64,000 nt of DNA from Aphanomyces cochlioides (lineage: Eukaryota > Oomycota > Saprolegniomycetes > Saprolegniales > Verrucalvaceae): assembly GCA_019828595.1 (NCBI GenBank), contig JAHQRK010000017.1, forward strand, positions 434,001 through 498,000. Direction: 5' to 3'. Below, piece by piece: positions 22,092 through 34,003 of the stretch. Position 1 is the stretch's first letter; the number at the start of each line of letters is the position of its first letter. A program made the position numbers and the translations under genes. Under the pieces are notes generated by a model. The model saw only the letters and a program-made list of their open reading frames with translations, had not been told where the DNA came from and made no database searches.

Positions 22092-24119
22092 TTAAATGAG
22101 TTGTATTAACCTTATTTTTGAGCAAAGGCCCTAATGACTTACTAATTTGCCTCGTACTGTATAAATAGAACTTGGAAAACAGAATATGGCAAAGTGGTCA
22201 TTGAACAGGAGATGAAGTGAGTGAGCCGTCAGCTCACTCATGAAACGACACTGTCAGGAATGGCGTGTTGACGTAACCAGGGGTCCGAAGATAGATGCTT
22301 GAGCACATTGAATACCTTGGTGTATCCCTTCTTGAGAGGGAGATCAACCAGGAGCTGTTGTAGATGTAGCTTGATCAAAGAGGCAGCATGAATGGCAACT
22401 TCCATCGGACTCTTCGCTGTGAGGTCGGGTCGAAAGGTGCGATCGGCACGTTGGAGCCATATTTGATAATACACGCAGGCTCGGACAATCGGCCAGATCT
22501 TCAGATAGCCACGGATGTAGTATCCATCGGACGGTTTGGGCGTCTCGTAGAACATTTCCAGACACGTGGACGGAAAGGAACACTCGAGCAGTCGCTGGAT
22601 CGCCTTGAAGAAATACCAAACAGATTGACCATATCCACAAGAGAACAGGAAATGCTCGTACGTCTCATTGACACGACAGAAGACACACGTCGGCTTGGGG
22701 TCTTGGTACTGAAACAGATATTGCATGGCGTTGGCGCGGAGAAGGGTCTTGAAAATGAACTCTCCATATCGAGGGAGAATGTGGTCGGGTTGGAGGAAGG
22801 CGGCAAGTTGGGTAAGGCGCTTGGGGTCTTCGTAAAAGTTGGATGGCAGGTTGAGATGCTTGGTAGGAAGAATGGACGAGCTGACAGCTGGAGAAGCTCT
22901 GATCTTAGCCGATTTCGAAGTCGCAAACGCCAACAAGATCGGACTCGAGTCAGGGTGAATTATCCAGTGCCATTCCATCCATTCAGAGCTTGGCGTCGGC
23001 AAGTGGAACACGGGAGCATCCTCTTCAGAAACAATCTCAAACAATCGTGATAACTTGGTCACCAAGATTGAGATCCATTGTTTCGTTGGAGGGACAAAAT
23101 TGGCTTGGCGGCAGGCACGGTTGATTTTGTCGAACAAGATCGAAGCTGGCCAAACTCGCTGACACGGAGTCAACAAATGCGACAACTTCGTGATGTGAAG
23201 CGAAGCCAATACATTGGCTTGGTCTTGCGTCGATGTAGAGCACTGATCGTATAGGTCTTCGAGTCCAGGCAGATACGAGTTGTGCCAAAGGGGAATATCA
23301 AAGATGAGATGTGATTTGGACAGCCGTACGGAGTCCAGCGGGATTCAAACCAGCTACTCAATAAGGCTTTCCACATTGGAGTGATATTGGGATTCTTGTA
23401 CAGTTGTCTGATGAATGCAGAAGAGCCATTTGCCAAGAGGAGATCTCGGGGGGAACCCCATGGATGAAAAGCCTTCTCGAGGAGAGTATAGCCCGGCGTA
23501 ATCCAGGCGGACATGGCAGACTTGCGGGGTGGGGTGGTGATGGCTTGAATGCATCTGATCATGACAGAGCGGTTGTGTTGTTGCCATAAAGCAAGTGCAT
23601 GGTGCAGGCCTAAGCCACCGGACTTCTTCGGCATGAATAGGATCTCCTTTTTGATCAAACGGAGGCCATGGACAGAGGAGGATGGGTTGATTTCTTCACC
23701 ATGCATAAATTGAAGCATGGCCTTGTCGATCTTTTTGGCCAGGTCTTTGTCGGCAGGGACAAAAGCCAGTTGGTACCATAACACAGGCAGACATATGCTG
23801 TGCAGGATAGTGACTTTTCCGGCCATGGTTCGAGCCTTGTAGAGCCACAAAGACAAGCGAGCCACAAACTTCTCAAACACGTAATTGAAACGTGCCAATG
23901 GAGAAAGATTGGGCGCAACCAAGATACCAAGAGCCTTCACGGGACTGTCGGAAGTAACTTGTAGTGAGGCAAGGTTCCCATTCAACTGGCTGTAGGTCAG
24001 AATTTGGGTCTTGTCTACGTTGAGTCGGAAACCAGACTTGTCGCAAAAGGTTTGAACCAATGCAAGCTGCCGGTAGAGGCACGTCTCATTTGCAGCATAG
24101 AGTTGCGAGTCGTCGGCAA
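22092..24119 (-). mobile_element. E5: 2.0-kb 5'-truncated LINE inserted in E4
   Basis: A 2,028-bp minus-strand copy with a complete 3' UTR and a 5' truncation in the middle of the RT FADD motif. It is flanked by an exact 12-bp direct repeat, so it is a single retrotransposition event. Its 3' half shares variants with E2 (for example NRPMDTT read in another frame and FFKAIQ in ORF2), so E2 and E5 are probably from the same source. Confidence 0.9.
22238..24119 (-). pseudogene. E5 ORF2 fragment: C-terminal part, frameshifted
   Basis: Encodes ORF2 from the ADD of the FADD motif to the native stop at 22238, that is the RT thumb side, connector and CCHC finger. A single C is missing at 23299 (aatatcaaag against aatatccaaag elsewhere), which breaks the frame after SSL. 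Fusion to E4 ORF1 sequence at the 5' junction gives a longer chance frame that I do not count as a gene. Confidence 0.87.
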
Positions 24120-24831
24120 TCTTGATCATGATCGTCTCCATCATGTTCAGGTTCTTTTTCTCCTGACGGAGGAGATTTTGCCGCTGCCTTGGCCGCTTTT
24201 GCCTTCGCTTTTTCAGCCTTGGCCTCTGCACGTCGTGAAACAATCGACGGAGGCAATGTCTTGTTCAGAGCAGCGATCTTGTGCTGAAACACGACGACAA
24301 AAGGCTGACCCGACGGATCCGTAATGGTGATTTCGCGTAGTGCGTCGCCGGATTTTGGCACCAGCACTGCAGGAGGCGCAGGCGACTTGAAAATGACTCT
24401 CAAATGCGGCGACTTGATGTTCTGACCAGCAGTAGGGTTGAATGCTGCTATCACTGACTTGGTCAATGCAGCCATTTTCTTGACAATCGCCTTGGCCATC
24501 GAAGGGTGACTGACCTTGTTGAACGTAACGTAGTAGTTGTTGCCATAACGCGAGTACTTGGGAACCAGGAAGTCTTTGCCACCAAGTCGAAACGTTGTGC
24601 CTCCCATTTCCACGCACGTAGACAAGTTGTAACTTGAGATCACAATGGTCTGTGGGTTCTTCTTGTGGATCAAAATGTTCGGAAATTTGGAGCCCCATAA
24701 CGAACCAGGATTTTCCTTGACAAATTGATCGCAGATGACTTTTTCGGACCAGTCCTTGTAGGCTTCGCCCAACTTGACTGTGAGCTCGTACACTTGGGAC
24801 TGGGGGGTGAGCAAAATGTTTTCAATGAAGG
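24120..24831 (-). pseudogene. E4 ORF1, upstream piece beyond E5
   Basis: Continuation of E4 ORF1: codons from FIENILLTPQSQVYELTVKLGEAYKDW through the predicted globular region, the Ala/Lys helix and EPEHDGDDHDQD. It starts with the second copy of the E5 TSD (24120-24131). Its 5' limit at 24831 abuts the 3' end of E6. The junction sequence is CCTTCATTG, which no other junction in the window uses. Confidence 0.87.
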
Positions 24832-24976
24832 TTAAATGAGTTGTATTAACCTTATTTTTGAGCAAAGGCCCTAATGACTTACTAATTTGCCTCGTACTGT
24901 ATAAATAGAACTTGGAAAACAGAATATGGCAAAGTGGTCATTGAACAGGAGATGAAGTGGTGAGCCGTCAGCTCAC

Positions 24977-27900
24977 TCATGAAACGACACTGTCAGGAAT
25001 GGCGTGTTGACGTAACCAGGGGTCCGAAGATAGATGCTTGAGCACATTGAATACCTTGGTGTATCCCTTCTTGAGAGGGAGATCAACCAGGAGCTGTTGT
25101 AGATGTAGCTTGATCAAAGAGGCAGCATGAATGGCAACTTCCATCGGACTCTTCGCTGTGAGGTCGGGTCGAAAGGTGCGATCGGCACGTTGGAGCCATA
25201 TTTGATAATACACGCAGGCTCGGACAATCGGCCAGATCTTCAGATAGCCACGGATGTAGTATCCATCGGACGGCTTGGGCGTCTCGTAGAACATTTCCAG
25301 ACACGTGGACGGAAAGGAACACTCGAGCAGTCGCTGGATTGTCTTGAAGGAATACCAAACAGATTGACCATATCCACAAGAGAACAGGAAATGCTCGTAC
25401 GTCTCATTGACACGACAGAAGACACACGTCGGCTTGGGGTCTTGGTACTGAAACAGATATTGCATGGCGTTGGCGCGGAGAAGGGTCTTGAAAATGAACT
25501 CTCCATATCGAGGGAGAATGTGGTCGGGTTGGAGGAAGGCGGCAAGTTGGGTAAGGCGCTTGGGGTCTTCGTAAAAGTTGGATGGCAGGTTGAGATGCTT
25601 GGTAGGAAGAATGGACGAGCTGACAGCTGGAGAAGCTCTGATCTTAGCCGATTTCGAAGTCGCAAACGCCAACAAGATCGGACTCGAGTCAGGGTGAATT
25701 ATCCAGTGCCATTCCATCCATTCAGAGCTTGGCGTCGGCAAGTGGAACACGGGAGCATCCTCTTCAGAAACAATCTCAAACAATCGTGATAACTTGGTCA
25801 CCAAGATTGAGATCCATTGTTTCGTTGGAGGGACAAAATTGGCTTGGCGGCAGGCACGGTTGATTTTGTCGAACAAGATCGAAGCTGGCCAAACTCGCTG
25901 ACACGGAGTCAACAAATGCGACAACTTCGTGATGTGAAGCGAAGCCAATACATTGGCTTGGTCTTGCGTCGATGTAGAGCACTGATCGTATAGGTCTTCG
26001 AGTCCAGGCAGATACGAGTTGTGCCAAAGGGGAATATCCAAAGATGAGATGTGATTTGGACAGCCGTACGGAGTCCAGCGGGATTCAAACCAGCTACTCA
26101 ATAAGGCTTTCCACATTGGAGTGATATTGGGATTCTTGTACAGTTGTCTGATGAATGCAGAAGAGCCATTTGCCAAGAGGAGATCTCGGGGGGAACCCCA
26201 TGGATGAAAAGCCTTCTCGAGGAGAGTATAGCCCGGCGTAATCCAGGCGGACATGGCAGACTTGCGGGGTGGGGTGGTGATGGCTTGAATGCATCTGATC
26301 ATGACAGAGCGGTTGTGTTGTTGCCATAAAGCAAGTGCATGGTGCAGGCCTAAGCCACCGGACTTCTTCGGCATGAATAGGATCTCCTTTTTGATCAAAC
26401 GGAGGCCATGGACAGAGGAGGATGGGTTGATTTCTTCACCATGCATAAATTGAAGCATGGCCTTGTCGATCTTTTTGGCCAGGTCTTTGTCGGCAGGGAC
26501 AAAAGCCAGTTGGTACCATAACACAGGCAGACATATGCTGTGCAGGATAGTGACTTTTCCGGCCATGGTTCGAGCCTTGTAGAGCCACAAAGACAAGCGA
26601 GCCACAAACTTCTCAAACACGTAATTGAAACGTGCCAATGGAGAAAGATTGGGCGCAACCAAGATACCAAGAGCCTTCACGGGACTGTCGGAAGTAACTT
26701 GTAGTGAGGCAAGGTTCCCATTCAACTGGCTGTAGGTCAGAATTTGGGTCTTGTCTACGTTGAGTCGGAAACCAGACTTGTCGCAAAAGGTTTGAACCAA
26801 TGCAAGCTGCCGGTGGAGGCACGTCTCATTTGCAGCATAGAGTTGCGAGTCGTCGGCAAAGTAACTCCCAGTGTGGTAGCGATCCCCACACTTGATGCCA
26901 TAGTTGGAGTGTTGCCGTAGGAGTTGGCACATCGGTTCCAAAGCGATCACAAACAGAAGTGGCGACAGTGGATCACCTTGCAACACACCGCGTGAGATGT
27001 GAACTGGCTTGGACAAGAAGCCGTTCACCAAGATGCGAGACTTGCGGCCCGAGTACAGTACGCGAACCATGTCAACAAAGGTTTCGGGAAAGCCATAGTG
27101 ACGGAGGACGCGGAGCAAGTACGCGTGGTCCACGCGATCAAAAGCTTTCTCAAAGTCAAGCAGTGCCACCATCGAGGACGGACTGTGTAGTTTGATGTGG
27201 TGCAGCATGTCATCCAGTCGTGCAATATTGGTTTGGATATTGCTTCGACGGATAAAGCCTTGCTGGTCCGGGTGGATGATGTGTCGAATGTGGCGCTGGA
27301 GTCGATAAGCCAGAATACTCGTCAGGATTTTCACATCCGTGTTGAGTAGGCTAATGGGCCGATAGTTCTTGGCCTGTGACTTGGGGCCTTTCTTGTGCAG
27401 CAACACCAGCGTACTGACAAGTTGCATGGGAGTCAAGCGAGGGTGAGAATGGAGCTGGTGTGTGAATAGCAGCTCCAATACCAACGACCACTTGTGAGGT
27501 GCAAGTTTGAGGACTTCGAATGGCAGAGCGTTGGGACCTGGCGCTGAGTTCGAACTGCTGTGTCGAATAGCATGATAGAACTCGTTGGCGCGCAAGGGAG
27601 CCGACAGCTCTTTCTGGGCTTGCTCTGGCAGTTGCTTGTGTCGAGTCAATGGGGTCAGAAATGACGACACTTCGTCTCCAGATCGCTGCACGTCGGGAGC
27701 TGCAAACAAGTCCTTGTAGTAGTCGACCAGGACGTCAGACATGCCTTGTTGATTGGAGACAACATTTCCATTCACATCCACCAACTCTTTGAAGACTGTC
27801 TTCTTCAAGGGGGTAGGGACAGGGGACATGAAGTGGAACTTGGACGAGCGCTCTGCTTTATACAAGTGAAGTTGGAACGCCTGGTCTTGACGAAACTGCT

Positions 27901-29032
27901 TGTCTCGATCTTGCAGCTCGTGAATTTGCTTTTGAAGGTCTCGCACTCGATCCACCAGCACTGAATCTTGACGCATGTTGGGGACTTGCAAAAGCGAAGC
28001 GATCTCGACAGCTAACTTCTTCAACGGCAGACGTTGTTTCTCCAATCGTTGAGAATGGAATTCTTTGAGTTGGGAGCGGATATCATTGACCAGCATGTCG
28101 TAGGCCTTGGAGATATTGTGGAATGTTGGAGACTTGTCCAAAAATCGATCCAGACATCCATGAACAATCTCGGCCGCTCGTGGTAGACGAAGTAGCCAAG
28201 TTGGAGCTTTCCATGATCCAGAGCCATGGCGCAATGTTTGACGCTTTGTGATGATACGACAAGCCACGTGGTCAGCCTGTGGAACGTGTGGCATGTGCGT
28301 CGCCTTCCAATGACGAAGACCCGCCAAGGTGGACGAACAAAATATGTAGTCGAGTCGGTTGGTGAGTGTGGGACTTGTGAAGGTTCTTGCCACGGGGTTT
28401 TGACGGCGAAACAGATCCACCAGAGACAAACTGTGCATCCATTGTTCCAGTTGAAGGGTGCCGGCCATGGTGGAGGTACTGGGTCTCAACGAATCCAAAT
28501 CTTTGTTGAGAGTGCAGTTGAAATCTCCTCCAACAATGTGGAGCGCATGTGGAGGAAAGTCGCGTGGCAATTCTTCGAAGTAACTTGCTCGTTGTTGGAA
28601 GGCTGCCGGCGCATAGATATTGTGGAGAACGACTGTCAGTGGACCCAGAGTACATCGCACTTGTAGATAACGACCACGAAGCACTGGGTTGTCATGAGGG
28701 ACTTGAGTGGCGTTCTTCAAAGGAGAGTGAGGATGTATCAACGTAGCCAGACCTCCAGTGGCTGGCGACGTGGATACTTCAGGGTAAATAGGCTCTTCAA
28801 AGAACAAAGAGCCTTCGTGGTTTGTGATGCGTTGCCAATGGAACGCAACACGGTCGTGGAGACTTGGCGTGCGGAAACGGGTTTCTTGGATAAAGGAAAC
28901 GTCGTGAACACTTGATAGTTTGTCGAGGATGTACCGATGACTGTTGGAGAAGCCATTGGTGTTGAGGGAGATGATTTGTGGGTCCCAGTCCACGAGTTCA
29001 GTTGGGACATCGGAGAAGTTGTTGTCAATCAT
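24977..29032 (-). CDS. E6 ORF2: endonuclease / reverse transcriptase, intact
   Basis: Open frame of 1351 aa from ATG at 29032 to TGA at 24977-24979. It starts M-I-D-N-N as in E1 and E8. All endonuclease residues, RT motifs A and B, FADD and the CCHC finger are in place. It has FQQRAS where most copies have FQERAS in the endonuclease loop after NIYAP, a variant shared with E10 and E11. The 3' UTR hairpin of this copy is weakened by a deletion, so the protein may be competent while the RNA is less so. Confidence 0.92.
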   Translation of the reverse strand: MIDNNFSDVPTELVDWDPQIISLNTNGFSNSHRYILDKLSSVHDVSFIQETRFRTPSLHDRVAFHWQRITNHEGSLFFEEPIYPEVSTSPATGGLATLIHPHSPLKNATQVPHDNPVLRGRYLQVRCTLGPLTVVLHNIYAPAAFQQRASYFEELPRDFPPHALHIVGGDFNCTLNKDLDSLRPSTSTMAGTLQLEQWMHSLSLVDLFRRQNPVARTFTSPTLTNRLDYIFCSSTLAGLRHWKATHMPHVPQADHVACRIITKRQTLRHGSGSWKAPTWLLRLPRAAEIVHGCLDRFLDKSPTFHNISKAYDMLVNDIRSQLKEFHSQRLEKQRLPLKKLAVEIASLLQVPNMRQDSVLVDRVRDLQKQIHELQDRDKQFRQDQAFQLHLYKAERSSKFHFMSPVPTPLKKTVFKELVDVNGNVVSNQQGMSDVLVDYYKDLFAAPDVQRSGDEVSSFLTPLTRHKQLPEQAQKELSAPLRANEFYHAIRHSSSNSAPGPNALPFEVLKLAPHKWSLVLELLFTHQLHSHPRLTPMQLVSTLVLLHKKGPKSQAKNYRPISLLNTDVKILTSILAYRLQRHIRHIIHPDQQGFIRRSNIQTNIARLDDMLHHIKLHSPSSMVALLDFEKAFDRVDHAYLLRVLRHYGFPETFVDMVRVLYSGRKSRILVNGFLSKPVHISRGVLQGDPLSPLLFVIALEPMCQLLRQHSNYGIKCGDRYHTGSYFADDSQLYAANETCLHRQLALVQTFCDKSGFRLNVDKTQILTYSQLNGNLASLQVTSDSPVKALGILVAPNLSPLARFNYVFEKFVARLSLWLYKARTMAGKVTILHSICLPVLWYQLAFVPADKDLAKKIDKAMLQFMHGEEINPSSSVHGLRLIKKEILFMPKKSGGLGLHHALALWQQHNRSVMIRCIQAITTPPRKSAMSAWITPGYTLLEKAFHPWGSPRDLLLANGSSAFIRQLYKNPNITPMWKALLSSWFESRWTPYGCPNHISSLDIPLWHNSYLPGLEDLYDQCSTSTQDQANVLASLHITKLSHLLTPCQRVWPASILFDKINRACRQANFVPPTKQWISILVTKLSRLFEIVSEEDAPVFHLPTPSSEWMEWHWIIHPDSSPILLAFATSKSAKIRASPAVSSSILPTKHLNLPSNFYEDPKRLTQLAAFLQPDHILPRYGEFIFKTLLRANAMQYLFQYQDPKPTCVFCRVNETYEHFLFSCGYGQSVWYSFKTIQRLLECSFPSTCLEMFYETPKPSDGYYIRGYLKIWPIVRACVYYQIWLQRADRTFRPDLTAKSPMEVAIHAASLIKLHLQQLLVDLPLKKGYTKVFNVLKHLSSDPWLRQHAIPDSVVS

Positions 29033-29110
29033 CACGAGTACAGATGAAAATGAGTAGAATGGAGGGGTCAGAGGGGAGGTTGAAATGGATTGAAGCAGGG
29101 GATAGAAGCC

Positions 29111-30660
29111 TTAGAGTTGATCGTCCTCCAAATCGAGGGGATCAATTTCGTCGGCGTTCATGGAGTGGTGAGCTTTGCTGCAGAGCTCGTCGATGTGGTA
29201 ATTGTTGGTGATGCTTTTGAGCATCGAGATGGCCGACAAGACGGGAGCCGGCAAAGTGAACTTCTCGAGATTGTCGCTGAAGTTTTCGATCAAAGCAAAC
29301 AGCGACCAGTCCGTCAAGCAGTTGGTGTCAGGCAATCTTGTTGCTTCTTGGTTCAATAGAACAGTCAGTGCCTCCGAGTTTGTGTAGAGGTCTGGGGCCC
29401 GATTTGAGAGGAATAAGTCAGTCGTAGCGAGTGCAAAGAGGATGCGCTTGATCTCTGGTATGTCCGTGGTCAATTCTTCCAAGATTTCTGACGGGTGAAT
29501 CTTGTATTGAGCCATGAAGTTGACGTGATGTTTGTAGTTGTGAGGCTTGCCTTGAGCTTTTAACAAAGCCATCTTGCGCTCAATAGTCTTGGTTGCAACA
29601 AGTGACTGAAACAAACTGAGGTCTTCATCTTGTGCGTACATAGCATGTGAAACGAGCTGAGGATCATCTCGCAAAATGCGTTGACATTCGGTGATACTGC
29701 CTTCGACTTTCTTATCTCGAATGATCTTCTTCGCCAATTCGAGGTGGGCTGCAGCAGACTTGTTAAGTCGTTGTTTCTTCGCTTTGCCTTTGGTCTTTTT
29801 CGGGCGTGGCGCACTTGAATCTTCCAATACAATTCGAGGCACTGCAAAGTCTTCAAACGAGAGTTCCACGTCGTCTTCTTCGAGGATATGAAAACGGTTG
29901 GATGTCGGCAGGGGATCCAAACGTGGGGACGAAGGCAAAGTACGTTTTGGAGCTGGTCCAGACCGGTAGCCCGTTACCAATTGAAGGTCCAGCGAGTTCT
30001 TGGGCTGCTCACTTGGTGGAGCAAGAGCGGGCGATTCGTTGGTAGACATTTCCACATCTTCTTGTTGTTTGTCTTGTCCATTGTTGTTAGGGGGATCGCT
30101 GTCACCAGACATATCGACATCAGAGCCATGAGAAGGAGCTGTTGGCTGTGGTTGTTCATCTTGACCATCTTCAGATGCCTCAGTTGAGTCGGCCTTGCCT
30201 TCCGCATTTGTTCCAGGGTCTTGATCATGATCGTCTCCATCATGTTCAGGTTCTTTTTCTCCTGACGGAGGAGATTTTGCCGCTGCCTTGGCCGCTTTTG
30301 CCTTCGCTTTTTCAGCCTTGGCCTCTGCACGTCGTGAAACAATCGACGGAGGCAATGTCTTGTTCAGAGCAGCGATCTTGTGCTGAAACACGACGACAAA
30401 AGGCTGACCCGACGGATCCGTAATGGTGATTTCGCGTAGTGCGTCGCCGGATTTTGGCACCAGCACTGCAGGAGGCGCAGACGACTTGAAAATGACTCTC
30501 AAATGCGGCGACTTGATGTTCTGACCAGCAGTAGGGTTGAATGCTGCTATCACTGACTTGGTCAATGCAGCCATTTTCTTGACAATCGCCTTGGCCATCG
30601 AAGGGTGACTGACCTTGTTGAACGTAACGTAGTAGTTGTTGCCATAACGCGAGTATTTGG
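29111..30660 (-). pseudogene. E6 ORF1, 5'-truncated
   Basis: C-terminal ~515 codons of ORF1, open to TAA at 29111 and broken in PKYSRYG by the E7 3' end at 30661. It has AMYAQ and LATTDLF, as E2 does. The N-terminal half is absent and no start codon is available. Confidence 0.88.
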
Positions 30661-30806
30661 TTAAATGAGTTGTATTAACCTTATTTTTGAGCAAAGGCCC
30701 TAATGACTTACTAATTTGCCTCGTACTGTATAAATAGAACTTGGAAAACAGAATATGGCAAAGTGGTCATTGAACAGGAGATGAAGTGAGTGAGCCGTCA
30801 GCTCAC

Positions 30807-33800
30807 TCATGAAACGACGCTGTCAGGAATGGCGTGTTGACGTAACCAGGGGTCCGAAGATAGATGCTTGAGCACATTGAATACCTTGGTGTATCCCTTC
30901 TTGAGAGGGAGATCAACCAGGAGCTGTTGTAGATGTAGCTTGATCAAAGAGGCAGCATGAATGGCAACTTCCATCGGACTCTTCGCTGTGAGGTCGGGTC
31001 GAAAGGTGCGATCGGCACGTTGGAGCCATATTTGATAATACACGCAGGCTCGGACAATCGGCCAGATCTTCAGATAGCCACGGATGTAGTATCCATCGGA
31101 CGGCTTGGGCGTCTCGTAGAACATTTCCAGACACGTGGACGGAAAGGAACACTCGAGCAGTCGCTGGATTGTCTTGAAGGAATACCAAACAGATTGACCA
31201 TATCCACAAGAGAACAGGAAATGCTCGTACGTCTCATTGACACGACAGAAGACACACGTCGGCTTGGGGTCTTGGTACTGAAACAGATATTGCATGGCGT
31301 TGGCGCGGAGAAGGGTCTTGAAAATGAACTCTCCATATCGAGGGAGAATGTGGTCGGGTTGGAGGAAGGCGGCAAGTTGGGTAAGGCGCTTGGGGTCTTC
31401 GTAAAAGTTGGATGGCAGGTTGAGATGCTTGGTAGGAAGAATGGACGAGCTGACAGCTGGAGAAGCTCTGATCTTAGCCGATTTCGAAGTCGCAAACGCC
31501 AACAAGATCGGACTCGAGTCAGGGTGAATTATCCAGTGCCATTCCATCCATTCAGAGCTTGGCGTCGGCAAGTGGAACACGGGAGCATCCTCTTCAGAAA
31601 CAATCTCAAACAATCGTGATAACTTGGTCACCAAGATTGAGATCCATTGTTTCGTTGGAGGGACAAAATTGGCTTGGCGGCAGGCACGGTTGATTTTGTC
31701 GAACAAGATCGAAGCTGGCCAAACTCGCTGACACGGAGTCAACAAATGCGACAACTTCGTGATGTGAAGCGAAGCCAATACATTGGCTTGGTCTTGCGTC
31801 GATGTAGAGCACTGATCGTATAGGTCTTCGAGTCCAGGCAGATACGAGTTGTGCCAAAGGGGAATATCCAAAGATGAGATGTGATTTGGACAGCCGTACG
31901 GAGTCCAGCGGGATTCAAACCAGCTACTCAATAAGGCTTTCCACATTGGAGTGATATTGGGATTCTTGTACAGTTGTCTGATGAATGCAGAAGAGCCATT
32001 TGCCAAGAGGAGATCTCGGGGGGAACCCCATGGATGAAAAGCCTTCTCGAGGAGAGTATAGCCCGGCGTAATCCAGGCGGACATGGCAGACTTGCGGGGT
32101 GGGGTGGTGATGGCTTGAATGCATCTGATCATGACAGAGCGGTTGTGTTGTTGCCATAAAGCAAGTGCATGGTGCAGGCCTAAGCCACCGGACTTCTTCG
32201 GCATGAATAGGATCTCCTTTTTGATCAAACGGAGGCCATGGACAGAGGAGGATGGGTTGATTACTTCACCATGCATAAATTGAAGCATGGCCTTGTCGAT
32301 CTTTTTGGCCAGGTCTTTGTCGGCAGGGACAAAAGCCAGTTGGTACCATAACACAGGCAGACATATGCTGTGCAGGATAGTGACTTTTCCGGCCATGGTT
32401 CGAGCCTTGTAGAGCCACAAAGACAAGCGAGCCACAAACTTCTCAAACACGTAATTGAAACGTGCCAATGGAGAAAGATTGGGCGCAACCAAGATACCAA
32501 GAGCCTTCACGGGACTGTCGGAAGTAACTTGTAGTGAGGCAAGGTTCCCATTCAACTGGCTGTAGGTCAGAATTTGGGTCTTGTCTACGTTGAGTCGGAA
32601 ACCAGACTTGTCGCAAAAGGTTTGAACCAATGCAAGCTGCCGGTGGAGGCACGTCTCATTTGCCGCATAGAGTTGCGAGTCGTCGGCAAAGTAACTCCCA
32701 GTGTGGTAGCGATCCCCACACTTGATGCCATAGTTGGAGTGTTGCCGTAGGAGTTGGCACATCGGTTCCAAAGCGATCACAAACAGAAGTGGCGACAGTG
32801 GATCACCTTGCAACACACCGCGTGAGATGTGAACTGGCTTGGACAAGAAGCCGTTCACCAAGATGCGAGACTTGCGGCCCGAGTACAGTACGCGAACCAT
32901 GTCAACAAAGGTTTCGGGAAAGCCATAGTGACGGAGGACGCGGAGCAAGTACGCGTGGTCCACGCGATCAAAAGCTTTCTCAAAGTCAAGCAGTGCCACC
33001 ATCGAGGACGGACTGTGTAGTTTGATGTGGTGCAGCATGTCATCCAGTCGTGCAATATTGGTTTGGATATTGCTTCGACGGATAAAGCCTTGCTGGTCCG
33101 GGTGGATGATGTGTCGAATGTGGCGCTGGAGTCGATAAGCCAGAATACTCGTCAGGATTTTCACATCCGTGTTGAGTAGGCTAATGGGCCGATAGTTCTT
33201 GGCCTGTGACTTGGGGCCTTTCTTGTGCAGCAACACCAGCGTACTGACAAGTTGCATGGGAGTCAAGCGAGGGTGAGAATGGAGCTGGTGTGTGAATAGC
33301 AGCTCCAATACCAACGACCACTTGTGAGGTGCAAGTTTGAGGACTTCGAATGGCAGAGCGTTGGGACCTGGCGCTGAGTTCGAACTGCTGTGTCGAATAG
33401 CATGATAGAACTCGTTGGCGCGCAAGGGAGCCGACAGCTCTTTCTGGGCTTGCTCTGGCAGTTGCTTGTGTCGAGTCAATGGGGTCAGAAATGACGACAC
33501 TTCGTCTCCAGATCGCTGCACCTCGGGAGCTGCAAACAAGTCCTTGTAGTAGTCGACCAGGACGTCAGACATGCCTTGTTGATTGGAGACAACATTTCCA
33601 TTGACATCCACCAACTCTTTGAAGACTGTCTTCTTCAAGGGGGTAGGGACAGGGGACATGAAGTGGAACTTGGACGAGCGCTCTGCTTTGTACAAGTGAA
33701 GTTGGAACGCCTGGTCTTGACGAAACTGCTTGTCTCGATCTTGCAGCTCGTGAATTTGCTTTTGAAGGTCTCGCACTCGATCCACCAGCACTGCATCTTG

Positions 33801-34003
33801 ACGCATGTTGGGGACTTGCAAAAGCGAAGCGATCTCGACAGCTAACTTCTTCAACGGCAGACGTTGTTTCTCCAATCGTTGAGAATGGAATTCTTTGAGT
33901 TGGGAGCGGATATCATTGACCAGTATGTCGTAGGCCTTGGAGATATTGTGGAATGTTGGAGACTTGTCCAAAAATCGATCCAGACATCCATGAACAATCT
34001 CGG
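30807..34003 (-). pseudogene. E7 ORF2, C-terminal ~1065 codons
   Basis: Open from the E8 junction to TGA at 30807-30809 and covering the linker, the whole reverse transcriptase with FADD, and the CCHC finger. The endonuclease domain is missing here; its coding sequence lies at 43453-44741. Distinctive residues are YDILVND (shared only with E8), APEVQ (with E10 and E11) and HGEVINPS (with E10). The few residues predicted upstream of EIVHGC are read through into E8 and are not genuine. Confidence 0.86.
33574..34003 (-). repeat. 430-bp direct repeat flanking E8, left copy
   Basis: Same orientation and same length as 43453-43882, encoding ORF2 codons ~288-431. It could be a very long target duplication made when E8 inserted into E7. 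Against that, it differs from the right copy at two or more bases and at those sites matches the inverted E8 sequence 38040-38469 instead. Confidence 0.65.

Larger units (their letters stand above)
24832..30660 (-). mobile_element. E6: 5.83-kb LINE copy
   Basis: Minus-strand copy of 5,829 bp with the usual 3' end and an ORF1 break at CCAAATACTCGCG against the 3' end of E7. It lacks one base in the 3' UTR hairpin arm (gtggtgagcc instead of gtgagtgagcc). In the middle of ORF2 it shares rare variants with E2 (ttcacatcc and tatacaagtg), while its C-terminal third matches E3 and E4. It is a mosaic. Confidence 0.92.
30661..34003 (-). mobile_element. E7, 3' piece (left of E8)
   Basis: Minus-strand LINE segment from an intact 3' end to ORF2 codon ~288. 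At 34003 it meets the exact 5' end of a plus-strand element (E8). The rest of ORF2 in the same orientation resumes right of E8 at 43453, overlapping this piece by 430 bp. I infer that E7 was split by E8. Confidence 0.85.

Noticed and set aside
23170..24243. Apparent 357-codon fusion of ORF1-antiframe and RT sequence
   Set aside because: Created by the 5' junction of E5 in E4. The first ~40 codons are not in the ORF1 frame.
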